From: Pleodorina starrii
Taxonomy: Eukaryota; Chlorophyta; Chlorophyceae; Chlamydomonadales; Volvocaceae
Assembly: GCA_030267565.1 (NCBI GenBank)
Contig: BRXU01000034.1
Span: 79,501-143,500, forward strand
DNA: 64,000 nt
Reading direction: 5' to 3'
The notes beneath the pieces are model-generated. The model was not told the DNA's origin and made no database searches. It worked only from the letters and a program-made list of their open reading frames with translations. How positions within the stretch are numbered: position 1 is the first letter of the stretch; every line of letters begins with the position of its first letter. A program made the position numbers and the translations under genes. Below, piece by piece: positions 33,792 through 45,857 of the stretch.

Positions 33792-36700
33792 GGCCGTACA
33801 GTACGGGCCGGACCGTACTGTACACAAGGGCATTCCACCTTTATCGGCCCATCTAAGAGCTCTGAAGGTGCTCTCCCTGTTCCGTTCCACCCAGCTGCGC
33901 TGGTGAGGCTCCATCCCTGTAGCGTTCGAGCTTTACTAAAAATACGCATACCGTAACGTACTCGGGAACATGCACGTAGGACATACATGACTGCATATTT
34001 CGCTGAAGTGATGGAAGGCAGCCGGCCTCAATTCGGGTAACCCGAAGGTGCTGGGTGGCTGGAGTAAGGACGGATGGGGGTGAGGGTGGCTGGGAGCTGG
34101 TGTGGCGCTGCGGCCGCTGGACTGTCGACTGGACTCGACTGGACTTGCGGCAGGCTGCGGGAAAGGGGGTTGGGCCCCTGGTGTCGTCTGCTGAGGCCGT
34201 GCTGGTGTCGTGCTGCGGTTACAGCAGCGGGCTACAGTCAGGTGGCCGCGCGCTGCAGCCGAGTTGATGGGGCACGGCACAGCTGGGTTGAGAGGCGGGG
34301 CACATTTGTGGCGGTGTCTCGTGTGTGTCGTGGTGGTGGTGGTGGTTGGTAGGGTTGTTACGGTCCAACCGTTGTACGGGTGTTGCGTCCAGGGTGGGTG
34401 ATGTGGGCTCTCCTGTTGAGGGGTCCAGCAGAGTCCCCCTCAGAGGCGGAGGTGCGGGCCCAGAAAGCGCAATCTTGTAGTATTGTTGTTGGTATAATGT
34501 GTGTGCCTGTTGCCCTGTTCCCTCATGTACGTGTTATGAGAAATGAGAGTTAACAAAGAGAGGTGTGCGCATCCGCCACATGTCCATATCAGTCTACGCC
34601 CAACGTGTGGCGGACAGTTATCATTTGTACGGTTGTACGGCGGTACGGTGGCTTACGTCAGACAAACATGCGGCTACCAGACTTACTTTTTACCTGGTAG
34701 GCATCCGCGACGGGCGGCGGTGGCTCCGGTGCAGCAGCGGAGCACAAGCGTGTGTGTAACTGTGTATGGATGTCGGAGGGACGGCCGCATTGTGCGTTTG
34801 CGCGGCGCTGTCTTTGCGGCCTGCCTTGACCGATGGCGGCGAATGGAGGGCTCACACCAAAAGGGCTGTCCCGAGCTGTGTGTGTGAAAAGAGTTCTGGT
34901 AAGCCTGCATGTCCGGAATGCGTCCGGACTTGAAGAATCTGGTAAACACTCGAATCTCTTGTTACAACGCTCCCGAGTACCGTATATTGCACATCTCTCT
35001 CTCCCACAACACCAAATCAAACGAAACAGGACACGGCGACATGTACCTACACATGGCGGTCACCTCTGCACCCCCGACACCCGTTCTGTCCGAGGAGGCC
35101 CAACAAGCCAAGACAGACCCATGGGTCTTGCCGGGTCCGCGTGCTTCCACGCCGCCAGCTGGCGCCCCACTCTCCACGGTGGGCTGACCGCGCCCACTTC
35201 ACTGCTGCCGACACCTCCATCGACGCAAACACAAACACGCATTCCTGACGCACCAAAAATGTACGGTGAAATTAAAGGATAAGGCGATTCAAACCAAGCG
35301 GCCACCCCCAAAAACCTGGTTACAACTCGGCCGTACTCTCCGCGCGAGCAGCTGCAATGGGCGTGTATTATGACAGCGCTGGGAAAACAAATATTAACAG
35401 CCCAAAAAGGAATATCTTCTCTCATTATGATTGGCCCTTCCCTTCGCACACACACCTGCCGTCCGAGGGTCGCGCCGCGGGGCACACACATGATACGACA
35501 AATGGATGTTGTCAGGCATACATCACAACCGCAAAATCCCTGTCGCCGTCATCGCCTAACAAGCCGGAAGGCACGGCATACTGCGGCGGATGGGGAAGCA
35601 AATGCGCGAACTTGCCGGATGCCCAATCTCATCTTCGGGGTCAGGACGCAGAGGCAGAAGCAAGGGACCCACGCTCCAACCTTCAGCCACCACCAATGCA
35701 AGGCAAGGACAGGAAGACAAGACAGGGCGGGCGGTTCTGGGGCAACCGCTCCGAAACACAGGAGCATTGATCAGTAGCAAAAATGCCGCAACGGCCACGA
35801 CACGCTACCCCTCCAGCATCCATACTATATTGCATCGTTGCCTCGATATATATATGTACGGCAGTGGCCCAGATAGACCAGTAGTACGACACTGCAGAAC
35901 CAGTAGTACGACACTGCCCGTTCCGTCCCCCCGCCTCCATTCATCACGTCAGCCCTCAAGACCCCCGCCTCCCTGAGAGGGCTCCCACGCGTCTGCCCTT
36001 GCTTTAGTAGTATCCGGTCGCCGGCCCCGGAAAGCGAAGGTCTGTTTGTTTGCTTGGAAAAACAGCAAAACAACAACTTCGCTTATCCGGCTGTATCGCC
36101 GACCAAAAAAAAACGAGCAAAGCGCTGCAGCCGCGGCGGCAAAGTTGCCGCGCCAGGTAAGGATGACACCCCCGAAGGACAGACGAAACGCCAGCCGAGC
36201 TCCTAAACAACCGTTCCTCGTTCGTACATATCCAGCATCCAGTAATGCCCCCATTCTCGGACAACCGACATTTTGCTTGGGCCCCAGCCCGATCTACACC
36301 CCTCTCTCTTGCAGCTTGTTACGCGTCCTGGATTGTTTGCACAACTCCGATGCTATTATAGATGACACCTCCTTCCCGGTATTTCGTATGTCGTACTGAA
36401 GATGTTTTGCTCCAAAGCTATAATACCGCCCAACCGCGTCCTGATGACGGCTTATTTTGTACGACACGACACGACGAGTACGACGAGTAAAGGCAATGCA
36501 CCCAGTCAAGGCACCGGGCCACACCTCCGGACCTCGGGGAGCCGGCGCACCACCGCCCGCGGCGCACATGGGGCCATGCACGCACATGCACGTCCCCTCT
36601 GCAGGCGTGATGTTGATGTGCAAGGCAGTACGTATTACGGCACGCAGGCACAAACGCACAGACACACACACACGCGTAGCACACGACACACGACACACAA

Positions 36701-37722
36701 CGAATCAACGTCGCGCGTCGGACACGTATCAAGGCTAGGTACGGGTAAGCTCCAGGAAGGGTCGACGGGGCCAGGCAATCGCCTGCCCGCAAGTACCGCA
36801 GCACCCCGATTGCGCGGCTCCGGCGAGGGCACAAGCACCTCACTCCCACCACACACATCCGATGAATCCTGCACCGGCACCCCCCCCCCCCGCGATGAGA
36901 AACGACCCTAGTAGAATGCTCCACTGTACTGTACTGCACTGCAAAGCAAAGTACACTATCCCGCGCGCGGAGGACGACGCAGGCGACGAGTGGGTTTCGG
37001 AGCAAAAAAGACAACGGAGGTAACAGACCCGCCCATCACGTGGGGCGGCGTCAGGTGTCGCGAGCGCGAGGCAGAAAGGACATGGTTCCCCCGCAGGGAA
37101 CCATGTCCTTTCCCCCGCGCAAACAAGCGCTACGCGTGTGGGTCACCACGACACGACACGACACACCAAACAATAAAAAACAGCGCTGCACTGCCCGTAC
37201 TGCTGTTCAGCAGGCGTCGTACTGTTCGTACGGAAAGAACGCCCGTTGTCGTGCGGCAGAACATAGGAGACGCCGTCAAAAACAAATAGACCAAGAGCGA
37301 GACGAAGGCAAAGAAGAGCACTTCATCCCGGCAGAGCCCAGTCGGGGGACGACTAAAGAAGACACCGCCCCGTTGCACCGGGGACGATTGCGAACGGGCC
37401 AGAGGGAGAGACGACCAGAAAGGGCCGACGTCACGCACTGGCTCCCAGAGGGCGCCGCCTGCGACCACCAATCCGGCAGCGCACGTGGGGCCCCTTGGGA
37501 CCGCGCTTCGCCCAACGACCGCCGCTCCGCCGCTCCTCCGCACAACACGACGAGGCACCAAGCCCCTTCCGAGGCCTAGTTCAAAGCGCTGCAAGTTCCA
37601 CGGAGCAATGCGGCCCCGCAGCGACCACGCAGCCGCGCGTCCCTGCCGAAACAGCGATATAGAGCAAGGCAGCGCGCAATGCAACCACCCTGCGACATCT
37701 CCCCGACCTCCCGCCCAACCCC
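33792..37722. other. Intergenic region, 3.9 kb
   Basis: This stretch separates the stop of paralog D (+) from the stop of the kinase gene (-). Several open frames of 100-200 codons are present on both strands, but none has a recognisable motif or a consistent exon structure. It contains one perfect hairpin, listed separately. Confidence 0.4.
37075..37111. repeat. Perfect 16-bp inverted repeat with 5-nt loop
   Basis: The left arm AAAGGACATGGTTCCC (37075-37090) and right arm GGGAACCATGTCCTTT (37096-37111) are exact reverse complements around the loop CCGCA. No U-run follows, so it is not a classical terminator. It lies about 600 bp beyond the kinase stop codon, on the downstream side. Confidence 0.85.
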
Positions 37723-40063
37723 TCACGCCGCGACTGCCGCATCCCGGCGGCCCTGCTGCCGTTGCTGCTGCTGATGATGCCGCTGCTGCTGCTGAAGCTG
37801 CTGCTGCCTGTACTGCTGCTGGTGCGGCGACGGCGGCCGCGGCGGCGGCGGCGGCGGAGCCGCCGCCGCCCTCGCCACGATGTTGTTGACCCCCTCCGCC
37901 GCCTTCACCTCCGTCTCCACCAACGGCCCCGCCACGCCGCCGTCCGCCGCCGCCGCGGCCGTCTGCGCCATAATCCAGGGATGCTCTAGGGCCTCGTCCA
38001 GCGACAAACGCATGCTGGGGTCGCGCGTGAGGCAGCCGCGCATGAAGCTGCGCCCCTCCGCAGACATGGTAAGCCAGGGCCCAAAGTCCATCCGGATATC
38101 GGCCTCCGTGATCGCCTTGGCCACCTCGTCGAGCGACAGGGCCTTGTTGTAAGAATCCCCCTGCCAGAAGGGGAACTGCCGGCAAAAGAGCTGGTACAGC
38201 AGCACGCCCGTGCTCCAAATGTCAACCTCGAACGAGTAATCGCGCCGGAAGATCTGCGCGGCAAGGATAAGGGTGCGGTTGCGGTTACGGTGACGGTTGC
38301 AAGGGTGCGGTTGGGTTGTGGTGGTTGAAGGGTCGAGAATGGAGAAACAAATGCCAGCATGGTACTGCGCGATCGCGGTTACATTGGGGCGCATTGCTGC
38401 GTGCTGTGTGCTGCGCTTTTGTGGAGAAGCGCGCAGGCGCCAGGGTGGAAGGGGAGCGCCCACAGGGGGGCAACTGCTCCCGCGGGAGCTCCCGGGTGCC
38501 GCCGGTCTAGACGCATAATTGCGCTGCGCGCCTGCACACGCGCGTGCGATCTGCTGCAGACACGACGCAACACGGCTGTGTCGTCCGTCGGCATCGCAAG
38601 AGAGCCACGACCCAATCTTCGCGCTCCAGCCCTTCCAGCTTCCCCTCGCTTCGACCCAGTTCCCCTGCTATGCTCAAAGGTTCGCTCTCTCCCAGCAACG
38701 TCGTAGCCAAGGACTAGCCAAGGACTAGCCAAGCTAATCCCGACCCACGGGGGCGCGCTTAGGACGCTGTGGACGCTCACCTCGGGAGCCATGTAGACCG
38801 GCGTGCCCGAGCGCTTGCTGAGGCGCGTGTGGCGATAGTGGAGCTGTGAGCAGCCAAAGTCAATGGCCTTCAGCCAGGGCGTTCGCTGCAGCGCCGAGGA
38901 CGACGCGGCGTAGGGGTGTCGATGCTCGTCCTTGATGCAGAAGTTGGCTGGAGGGGGCGGGGCGGGAGGCGGGAGGGGCGGCGGTAACGAAGGGGGATCG
39001 CGCTGGCGAGACAACGCACAGGCGAGTAGCGCTGGGCAGGCGGCTATTGCGAGGATGATGATGCGCATGATCGCCGTGTCTGGGGGGTTAGTAGGAGACA
39101 GGGGTTTTGCCGACTGTGCTGCGCGGCGTGACGACGTGGCGCGTGGAGCCACATTATCATTCCATCTTTCTCCCTTGGATTTGGGTCTGCACGTGATGTT
39201 GGGGTGCAAACGCCCGCAGGGTCGCGTTCTCGAGGCTCCCGTGCGTTTCGGGCGTTCTGCCGTGGGGGGTCAGGGGCGAACACGTACCTGGTTTCACATC
39301 ACCGTGCACGATTCCGAGGCGGTGGCAGCTTTGCACTATTTGCAGGATCTCCAGCGCCACAAGTGCGAGGCAGCGCTCCGTTAGCGGCCCGTATGTCTGC
39401 GCGGAAGTGGCCATGGCGGGAGAAGGCTTCGTGAAGCTGCGGGCCAACCACACAAAAGTGAAACAAAAAAGACAGCGTCCTCAATTTATGCTCAATTTAT
39501 GCCACCTACATCCGAGAACTTTTGGAGGTCCCCGCCCGAGCACGCCTCTGTAATAAGGTACACGTTGTCCTCATCCTCGTAGCAGTCGAGTAGCTGGATA
39601 ACTCGAGGACTGACTGAAAGACGGTCCAGCAATGTGAGCTCTCTGCACCAGGAATCCGGAGTCAGTCGCTACGATGGTCCCGGAAGGTCAATGCGGCTGG
39701 AAGCCAGGGTCGAAAAGCTCACCGTTGAAGCTTCTCAAGCACCTTCGGCCGCGTAAGTCTTGGCCTTTCCTTGGGTAGTGTTTTTATGGCAACCGTCTCG
39801 CCAGTCGCTGCATGGATGCCGAGGTGCACTTTCCCAAAGCTCCCCGTTCCGAGCACCTTCCCTTGGACATAGTTTTCCCGAAAGTCAGTGCGCCACCCAA
39901 GTTCAACCAACGGCGAGTCGGATGAGGACGTCGATGTGGATGTTGACACGGCAGGAACCGCCGTTGTAAGGACGCGTCTGTGAAAGCACGGCCGCGGCCT
40001 GGCCGGCCGGTGATGATGCGACCAGTGCAGGTTAGGCCCTGCCTGAAGCGAACGGTGGCACAT
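37723..40063 (-). CDS. CaMK/CDPK-like Ser/Thr protein kinase without EF hands
   Basis: Five exons (about 436 aa): 40063-39723, 39642-39510, about 39426-39288, 38947-38781, 38253-37723. The glycine loop is LGTGSFGKVHLG, the ATP lysine is in VAIKTLPKE, and a Glu-containing helix follows (LEKLQRELTLLDRL). Next come DNVYLITEACSGGDL, the catalytic loop HGDVKPANF, IDFG, GTPVYMAPE, and DIWSTGVLLYQLF. All key catalytic residues are present, but HRD is HGD, so it is a non-RD kinase. After the domain comes a 75-residue tail rich in Ala, Pro and Gln; no EF hand or CaM-binding segment is seen. The exon 2/3 junction is uncertain: the best acceptor (before 39436) breaks frame, while an AAG acceptor at 39427-39429 restores it. 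Target and location are unknown. Confidence 0.7.
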
Positions 40064-41683
40064 CGCTACTTGTAGGAGAGCGGCAGTGTGTCAAACTTTA
40101 TCGTCTGTTGCAAAGTAGGGCGACACACAAGAGTTTGGAAGGAGGTATTAAATCAGTGTATTCTGAATGTATACGTGGTCTGAAGTATTTAGGAAAGCGC
40201 GGGGTTCTGGCCCCTTATAAGGTGCGCGCCCATTGCATCGTCAGCATGTGTAGGACAAGTCAGCACATCACTTTCCGCTTTTCGCCGCCGCTTGATAACC
40301 CTTGGTAAAAACAACTTCACTCAGAGGTAACTTACTTTTAGACACAATACAATAGCAGCTATATAATTTTGCGCCCTAGAATTCATGCATGACTCAGTAG
40401 CGGGCAGTGACCGCCAACCTTCCCGACAGTGCAGCTATTACATACCTACAAAATTAGGAATAATGCGCATGCAGTGCAAGAGGGTACTGTCGCGGCCCAG
40501 ATCGCCACGCCTGGCACGCGCCATGTGCCCGTTAAGATGTTGGACATGCTCTTGGCCCAAGTCGCACACAACAAGGCGGACAAATGCATGCCTTGCGGTC
40601 TCAATGCTTCTAAAATAGTATGAAGGCTAAACTGACTGGTCGTGACCTCCTTGGACTTCGCATGCGTACGGTATCGTGGTATCGACAATCGAGTATGGAA
40701 CCCACGCTTATTACTATGAACCTGAGATACGAGGATAAAAGATCTGGAAACAGACCCAAAGCATGTGCGTGCTCAGCCGGCCGCACTTGTCGGGCAATGT
40801 TTTCGTCATACTCCCGGAAGCGTATGATGGCAGCTTGTGCTGGGCTCAGGACTCTTGAGCGTTGAGCCAGCTTGAAACCAATCCACACGTGCTTCGGCGC
40901 CCGTAGCTGCGATTGCCTCGGGTCTCTGGGCTGCCTCTGCCGCCGGGCTCAGTGCCATCTCAACATGGCACAGAAGGCCCCGCACGGAAGTATTGCTTGG
41001 GGCATCTGGACCGTTCGCGAGCAGCTCCCCCATGTCCTGTCCCGCTCGACCCCCTTTTGGAAGTCACTTTCCTTCCGTTCCCGCTCCTTGTGGGACACAG
41101 AACCTCGGGCGACGCCGCCAGCTATGCACGACTATCAGGGCCCCAATACGATGTAACCCGAGAACAGAAAGCCCGTGCACCAGATATGTTAACCTGGCGC
41201 CCATTGTGGACTCCTGCAGTTGGGGCGTTCCCTAGCGCAGGGTACGCCGCGCGCCAGGGCGCGCCTGTTATAGAGCCCTGTGGCATTGCCCGACATCGGC
41301 CAGAACGACTTCGACACTAGCTGAGCCGACTAAGACGACCGGGAATAAGTGATGCAAGTGTGGGCAGCAAAAAAAGACACGGACTTACGGAAGGTTGAAT
41401 GTCCGGGGCAGAGCCTGGCTCTGGTTCTGGGATACGGGAGCGCGGCGCAACAGTTAACGGTTTCTCCAACGAGAACGTCAACCACCCGCCACCCCTATGC
41501 TTGGTTACTAACAGGCTTATGAGACAGTCACATCTACACCTCATTCTTTTCACCCTTGGCCTCATAGACTGACAAGGTCCGCGACTATCTGCTCCATCCC
41601 CTCGGTCGCTCGTTAATTTTGCAAAGCAGCCATGACCCGATAAATTTTACGGATTTGTACTAGGGGGAATTTGGGTTGTAACC
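40064..41683. other. Intergenic region between divergent kinase and S1-domain genes
   Basis: Both flanking genes are transcribed away from this 1.6-kb stretch, so it should contain two promoters. I see no coding exon, RNA gene or notable repeat in it. Confidence 0.4.
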
Positions 41684-44600
41684 ATGCACCGTGTACTACG
41701 CCTGCAACCGGGGAGACAGCCGCCGGCCGGAGCGTGCGGAGCCTCAAGCAGCGGTCGTCCCGCACCGTCAGCACTAGTTGCGCACAGCACCGTATCGTGT
41801 AGGAGGAATTCTGCATTTCCAGGTACAGAAGCGACTGACGATGTGGGGGTCCTAGGTCTCCATTTCCACGACGACTTTTGAACCTGGTTACCCGCTACGC
41901 GTCCTAGGCTCATCCAGCAGAAGAGCAAACATACTGGAGCCATGCCGCATTACCAGCACGTCCAAGGAGCTCTTCCAGTCAGAGCAAGCGAAGGAAATGA
42001 ACATGGACGACAACGGCGAGGACGCATACATGGACCTACCCGACTACCAAGTGCGTTACAGCTGCATTGCGGCAGCGTTGTGGCTGGGGTTCATGGAAAA
42101 TTGGGCGGGTGCGACCCAGCTGGGGCCTGCGTGTGCATTATTCATGCACGCCCCAGCGGTTGGGTTGCCTCCGACGAACCCCAGAGCTCCCAGCTCCATC
42201 ACACATCAACAATCTTGCGAAACGCGACCACGAAACCGATGTGGCGACCCGACCCTCTCAGACCTATCTCGCGCGTGCACGGCTCCGATTCCTCCCCTTC
42301 GTCACGCCCGCGGCCCTTTCCTCCCCAGGTGTTTGACCCAGACAAAGGGCCGCTGGAGAAGCGCGTGCAGCGGTCCTTCCTTGACGCGGTGACGGACGAT
42401 AAAGTTGACCTGCGGGATACCGAGTACTGGTTCTCCAACCCTGAGGGTGTGTGGGTGCGGGGGTTGCTGCCGGGGGAGGGGAGGAGGCTGGGTTGGGCAG
42501 CGACGGGGCGGGGCGGGGGCGGACCTGGCGTCTGGGTATCTGGGCATCTGGCTGGGGAGGGTGTGTTCAAGAGTTCTGGGGCGGGCTGGACGGGACGGGG
42601 CCTGGCTGGGCAGGTCTGTGGGGGGCTGGGGAGGATGGGGGGGCTGGGCTGTGCGATTGACTTTGGGCACGGGAGGGCGGCGCCGAGAGCGGCGGGGCTG
42701 GGTGGGCACCTGGCTGACTGGTTGTGTTGTTGGGGGCCGGGGCTGCCCTGATCTCAAAATGCTCGAGACCCTAAAGATACCCTCCTCTCGTCCCCGTCCC
42801 CTCTCCTCTCATTCGCATACCACCTCCCCTCCCTCCCTCCCTCCCTCCCTCAGGCAACTGGAACAGCAAGCCCAAGCGGGTTTACTTCATGAGTGAGGAC
42901 GAGGAGCCCATGACGCCACAACCCTGGCACCCGCCGGAGCTGGAGGAGGACGCGGACAAGCGGGTGGGGGAGGGAGGGGGGGAGGGCTGGGGTGAGGGAG
43001 GGAGGGAGGGAGGGGAGGGAGGGAGGGCTGGGGGGAGGGGCTGCAGTGAAGGGTGGCAATGCAGCGAAGGCGGGAAGGGGCCCAGTGGCGGGGAGGGGCT
43101 GCAGCGGAGCGAGAGATCGAGAGACACACGAAGGAAGGTCTGCAGAGCGCCAGGGGGATCCAGTCCGTTTTGCTTGCTGGCAAGCTGACAGGCTGACAGG
43201 CTGACAGGCTGGTAGACTGCCTGCCAGCGGGGGTTTGTGTCATGCACCCCACGCCACCCTCATCCCTCCCCACTCCTCACTCCCCCTCATCTCCCCCTTG
43301 CGCTTGCCCTCCGCATCGCCTCCCCTCCCCTTCCCCCCTCAGATCAAGTTTGAGGACTTAGAGGAGGGGCGGGTGGTCGTGGGCTCTATCACCGACGTGT
43401 GGCTTTATCACGGGATCCAGATCGACATTGGGGCGGAGTTTGACGGGTGAGAGTGAGCGTGCGGGAGGGAGGAGGGGCTGGGGCAATGGGGGAATGTTGC
43501 GGGCTGAGCCTGGGGCTGAGAGGCGCTGAGGGTTGAGGCGGCTTGTTGAAGACGGGCGGGAAGATGAGGAGGACGGGGGTTAGGAAAGGTGAAGCCACAG
43601 CGGTGGAACGGGGGTTGGGAGACAGGCACGAGGGCCAGGGAGGGGAAGGGAAGGCTGCCTGCCCTGGATGGCCCCCGGCCCCGTCAACAACCCCCACACG
43701 ACCCCGCCAGTTGCTGCTGAGTGCTTACCTCCCCCCCCCCTCGCCTCTCCAATCCCCCCCCCACCCCCCATCGGGTGCTTCCTGTGCCCCCGCCCCTCGC
43801 TGCCCCCCGATCGGCTTCCGTTGGCGATGCTGTACGGCTGTACGACAGGCTGATTCCGTGCAGTGAGGAGCTGTGGGAGCTGGCGGTGGACCACATCGAT
43901 GTGGGGGAGTTGGTCATGGTGGAAATACACAAGGTACGGCAGGGCAGGTTACCGGCTTGCTAAGGTAACCCCCCTTAACCCCCTCCCCACCTTACCTAAG
44001 CAAAGGGGTCGCGAGACGTTTTGGGTGCAGCAGCGGAGGGGCCGGAGGAGGGAAGGTGGGCCGCGGCGGCGATGGCCCAGGGTCCCGGCGGGGAGGGGAG
44101 GGAACAGGGAAGGGGGCCGTGTGGCCGGGGGGTGCGTCGGGGTGGGGGTAAGAAGTACGACACCGCAGCGCAGGGGCGCAGGCGTCAGGTTGGGGGGGGG
44201 AATCAGGACCGCCCCCGGTGCCACGACCCGGCGGCAGTGACTGGGAACTGGGAACGGGTGAGCAGGTCGGGGGTCCGCTGATGGGAGAGGTAAAGAGGCG
44301 CGCGCCCGTCCCACCTGGAGCCTGGAGCGGGGCGCCGGGGGCTGATCCCAAACAACCCTGGATCAGATCTTCACGGCCCTGGATCTGCTCCCGCCCCTTC
44401 TCGGACACCACCCCGCCCCACTGGCCACTTCCTCCCCCACCCCAGCACACACAACACACAACACACGCACAGCGCTCTCTGTTCTAACACTACCCATGAC
44501 GCGTTTCACTCTTCAACCGGCTTATCCGCCCCAATCCCTTCCCCCCTCTCTCCCCTCTCCCTCTCCCCCTCATTTTTTACAAAGGAGCTCATCACTCCCC

Positions 44601-45857
44601 AATCCGCCTCCCCCCTCTCCCCCCCCTCCCCCCTCTCTCCCCCTCCCCCCCCCAGCTGCGCACCCCGGGTCTGTACCGGTGGCCGGTGCAGCTCAAGTTC
44701 ACAGTGAGGGCCATGCAGGACCTCATGTGGGTGATGGGGCCTGGGGGGGGGGCAGGAGCAGCAGTCCAGTCCAGGGGGGGCAGTAGCAGTCCAGGGGGGG
44801 CAGTAGCAGTCCAGTCCAGTCCAGGGGGGGCGCAATAGCAGTAGCAGTCCAAGGGGGGGTCCTCAGGGGCTGCCGGGGACCGGGAAGTGGGTATGGAAGA
44901 TGGATGGTGGGGGTTGGGGAGTGGGTGACGGGTGACGGGGAAAAGGGTAACGCATGTAGAAAGGAGAACCGCAGCGGAGTAATTGGCGGGGGGGGGTAGG
45001 GGTTGGCGATGGTAGACGTGGGTCTCATCCCACCCAACCTCCCTGAGTGTCATTTTCTTGAACATCCCGCCGCCGCTCTCCCGCGCTCCCCCGCCCCACG
45101 CCCGGCCGTTGCCTGAACAGGCTTCCCCCCGACGACTACGACGCGCCGGTGGATCACGGCTGGGCTGAGGCCATGGGCTGGAGCGAGGAGGATGTGGCGG
45201 CGGCGGTTGGTCGTACACTGGACACCCCCACTTACTTTGTGCCGTTTGATGAGAACCAAATGGCGGCGGACATTGTCGATGTGGGTTGGTTGCTGGGGAA
45301 GAGGGGCGGAGAGGGAGGCGAGGGGAGGGAGGGAGGGGAGGGAGGGAGGGCAGGAGGAAAGGCGGCGGAGGAGGGAAGCAGGGGGCGGGCGAAGAGGTGA
45401 GAGGGGGAAGGACGACAGGGCGACGAGGAGGAGGAGGAGGAGGGGAGGGGGAGGAGGGAGCCCCTTCTCCACCCTCTTATCTCCCACCTCCACCACCACC
45501 ACCACCCACCGCATCCCACACCCCAAGCCCTGTCCCGGTCTCGTCGCCATTTTCCCGAAACCCATCCCATCGGCCGTTCATAGCCTCTGGCCTATCCGTG
45601 GACAAGCCCCCCTTCCCCTTCCCAACCCCAACCCGGGCCGTTTTAATTAACCCCAACCCCTCTCCCTCTCCCTCCCCCTCTCCCCCTGTCAGGGCTACGG
45701 CACCGGTGACATGTACTGGCGGGAGGAGCGCTCTGAGCCCGTGGAGGACTACATCGATGACCCGCTGGAGAACCCCACCATCAACGCCTGGCTCAACGAC
45801 CGGGCGGAAGAGGTGGACGCAGCGGCGGAGTCGCTGGTCGGCGGCGGCGGGCTCTGA
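41684..45857 (+). CDS. PTAC10: Plastid S1-domain protein, pTAC10/PAP3-like
   Basis: Nine in-phase exons (364 aa): 41684-41822, 41908-42050, 42329-42446, 42854-42963, 43343-43446, 43849-43933, 44656-44726, 45121-45280, 45693-45857. The first 60 residues are rich in Arg, Ser and Ala with almost no acidic residues, like a chloroplast transit peptide. Then come DTEYWFSNPEG and KPKRVYFMSEDEEPM. An S1 domain follows at about 165-235: FEDLEEGRVVVGSITDVW, then YHGIQIDIGAEFDGLIP and VGELVMVEIHK, followed by LYRWPVQLKF. This arrangement fits pTAC10/PAP3, an essential RNA-binding subunit attached to the plastid-encoded RNA polymerase in land plants. The C-terminus is acidic. Introns carry C/T-rich and G-rich simple repeats. 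The transit-peptide exon is inferred from phase agreement (TAG acceptor at 41905-41907). Confidence 0.7.
43185..43214. repeat. GCTGACAG tandem repeat in intron 4 of the S1-domain gene
   Basis: About three and a half copies of the 8-bp unit GCTGACAG lie in tandem. This is a short microsatellite with no visible role. Confidence 0.6.
44745..44865. repeat. G-run minisatellite in intron 7 of the S1-domain gene
   Basis: Four imperfect copies combine CAGTAGCAGTCCAG with runs of seven to eight G. The G-runs could form quadruplexes on the sense strand of the pre-mRNA. Confidence 0.6.
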
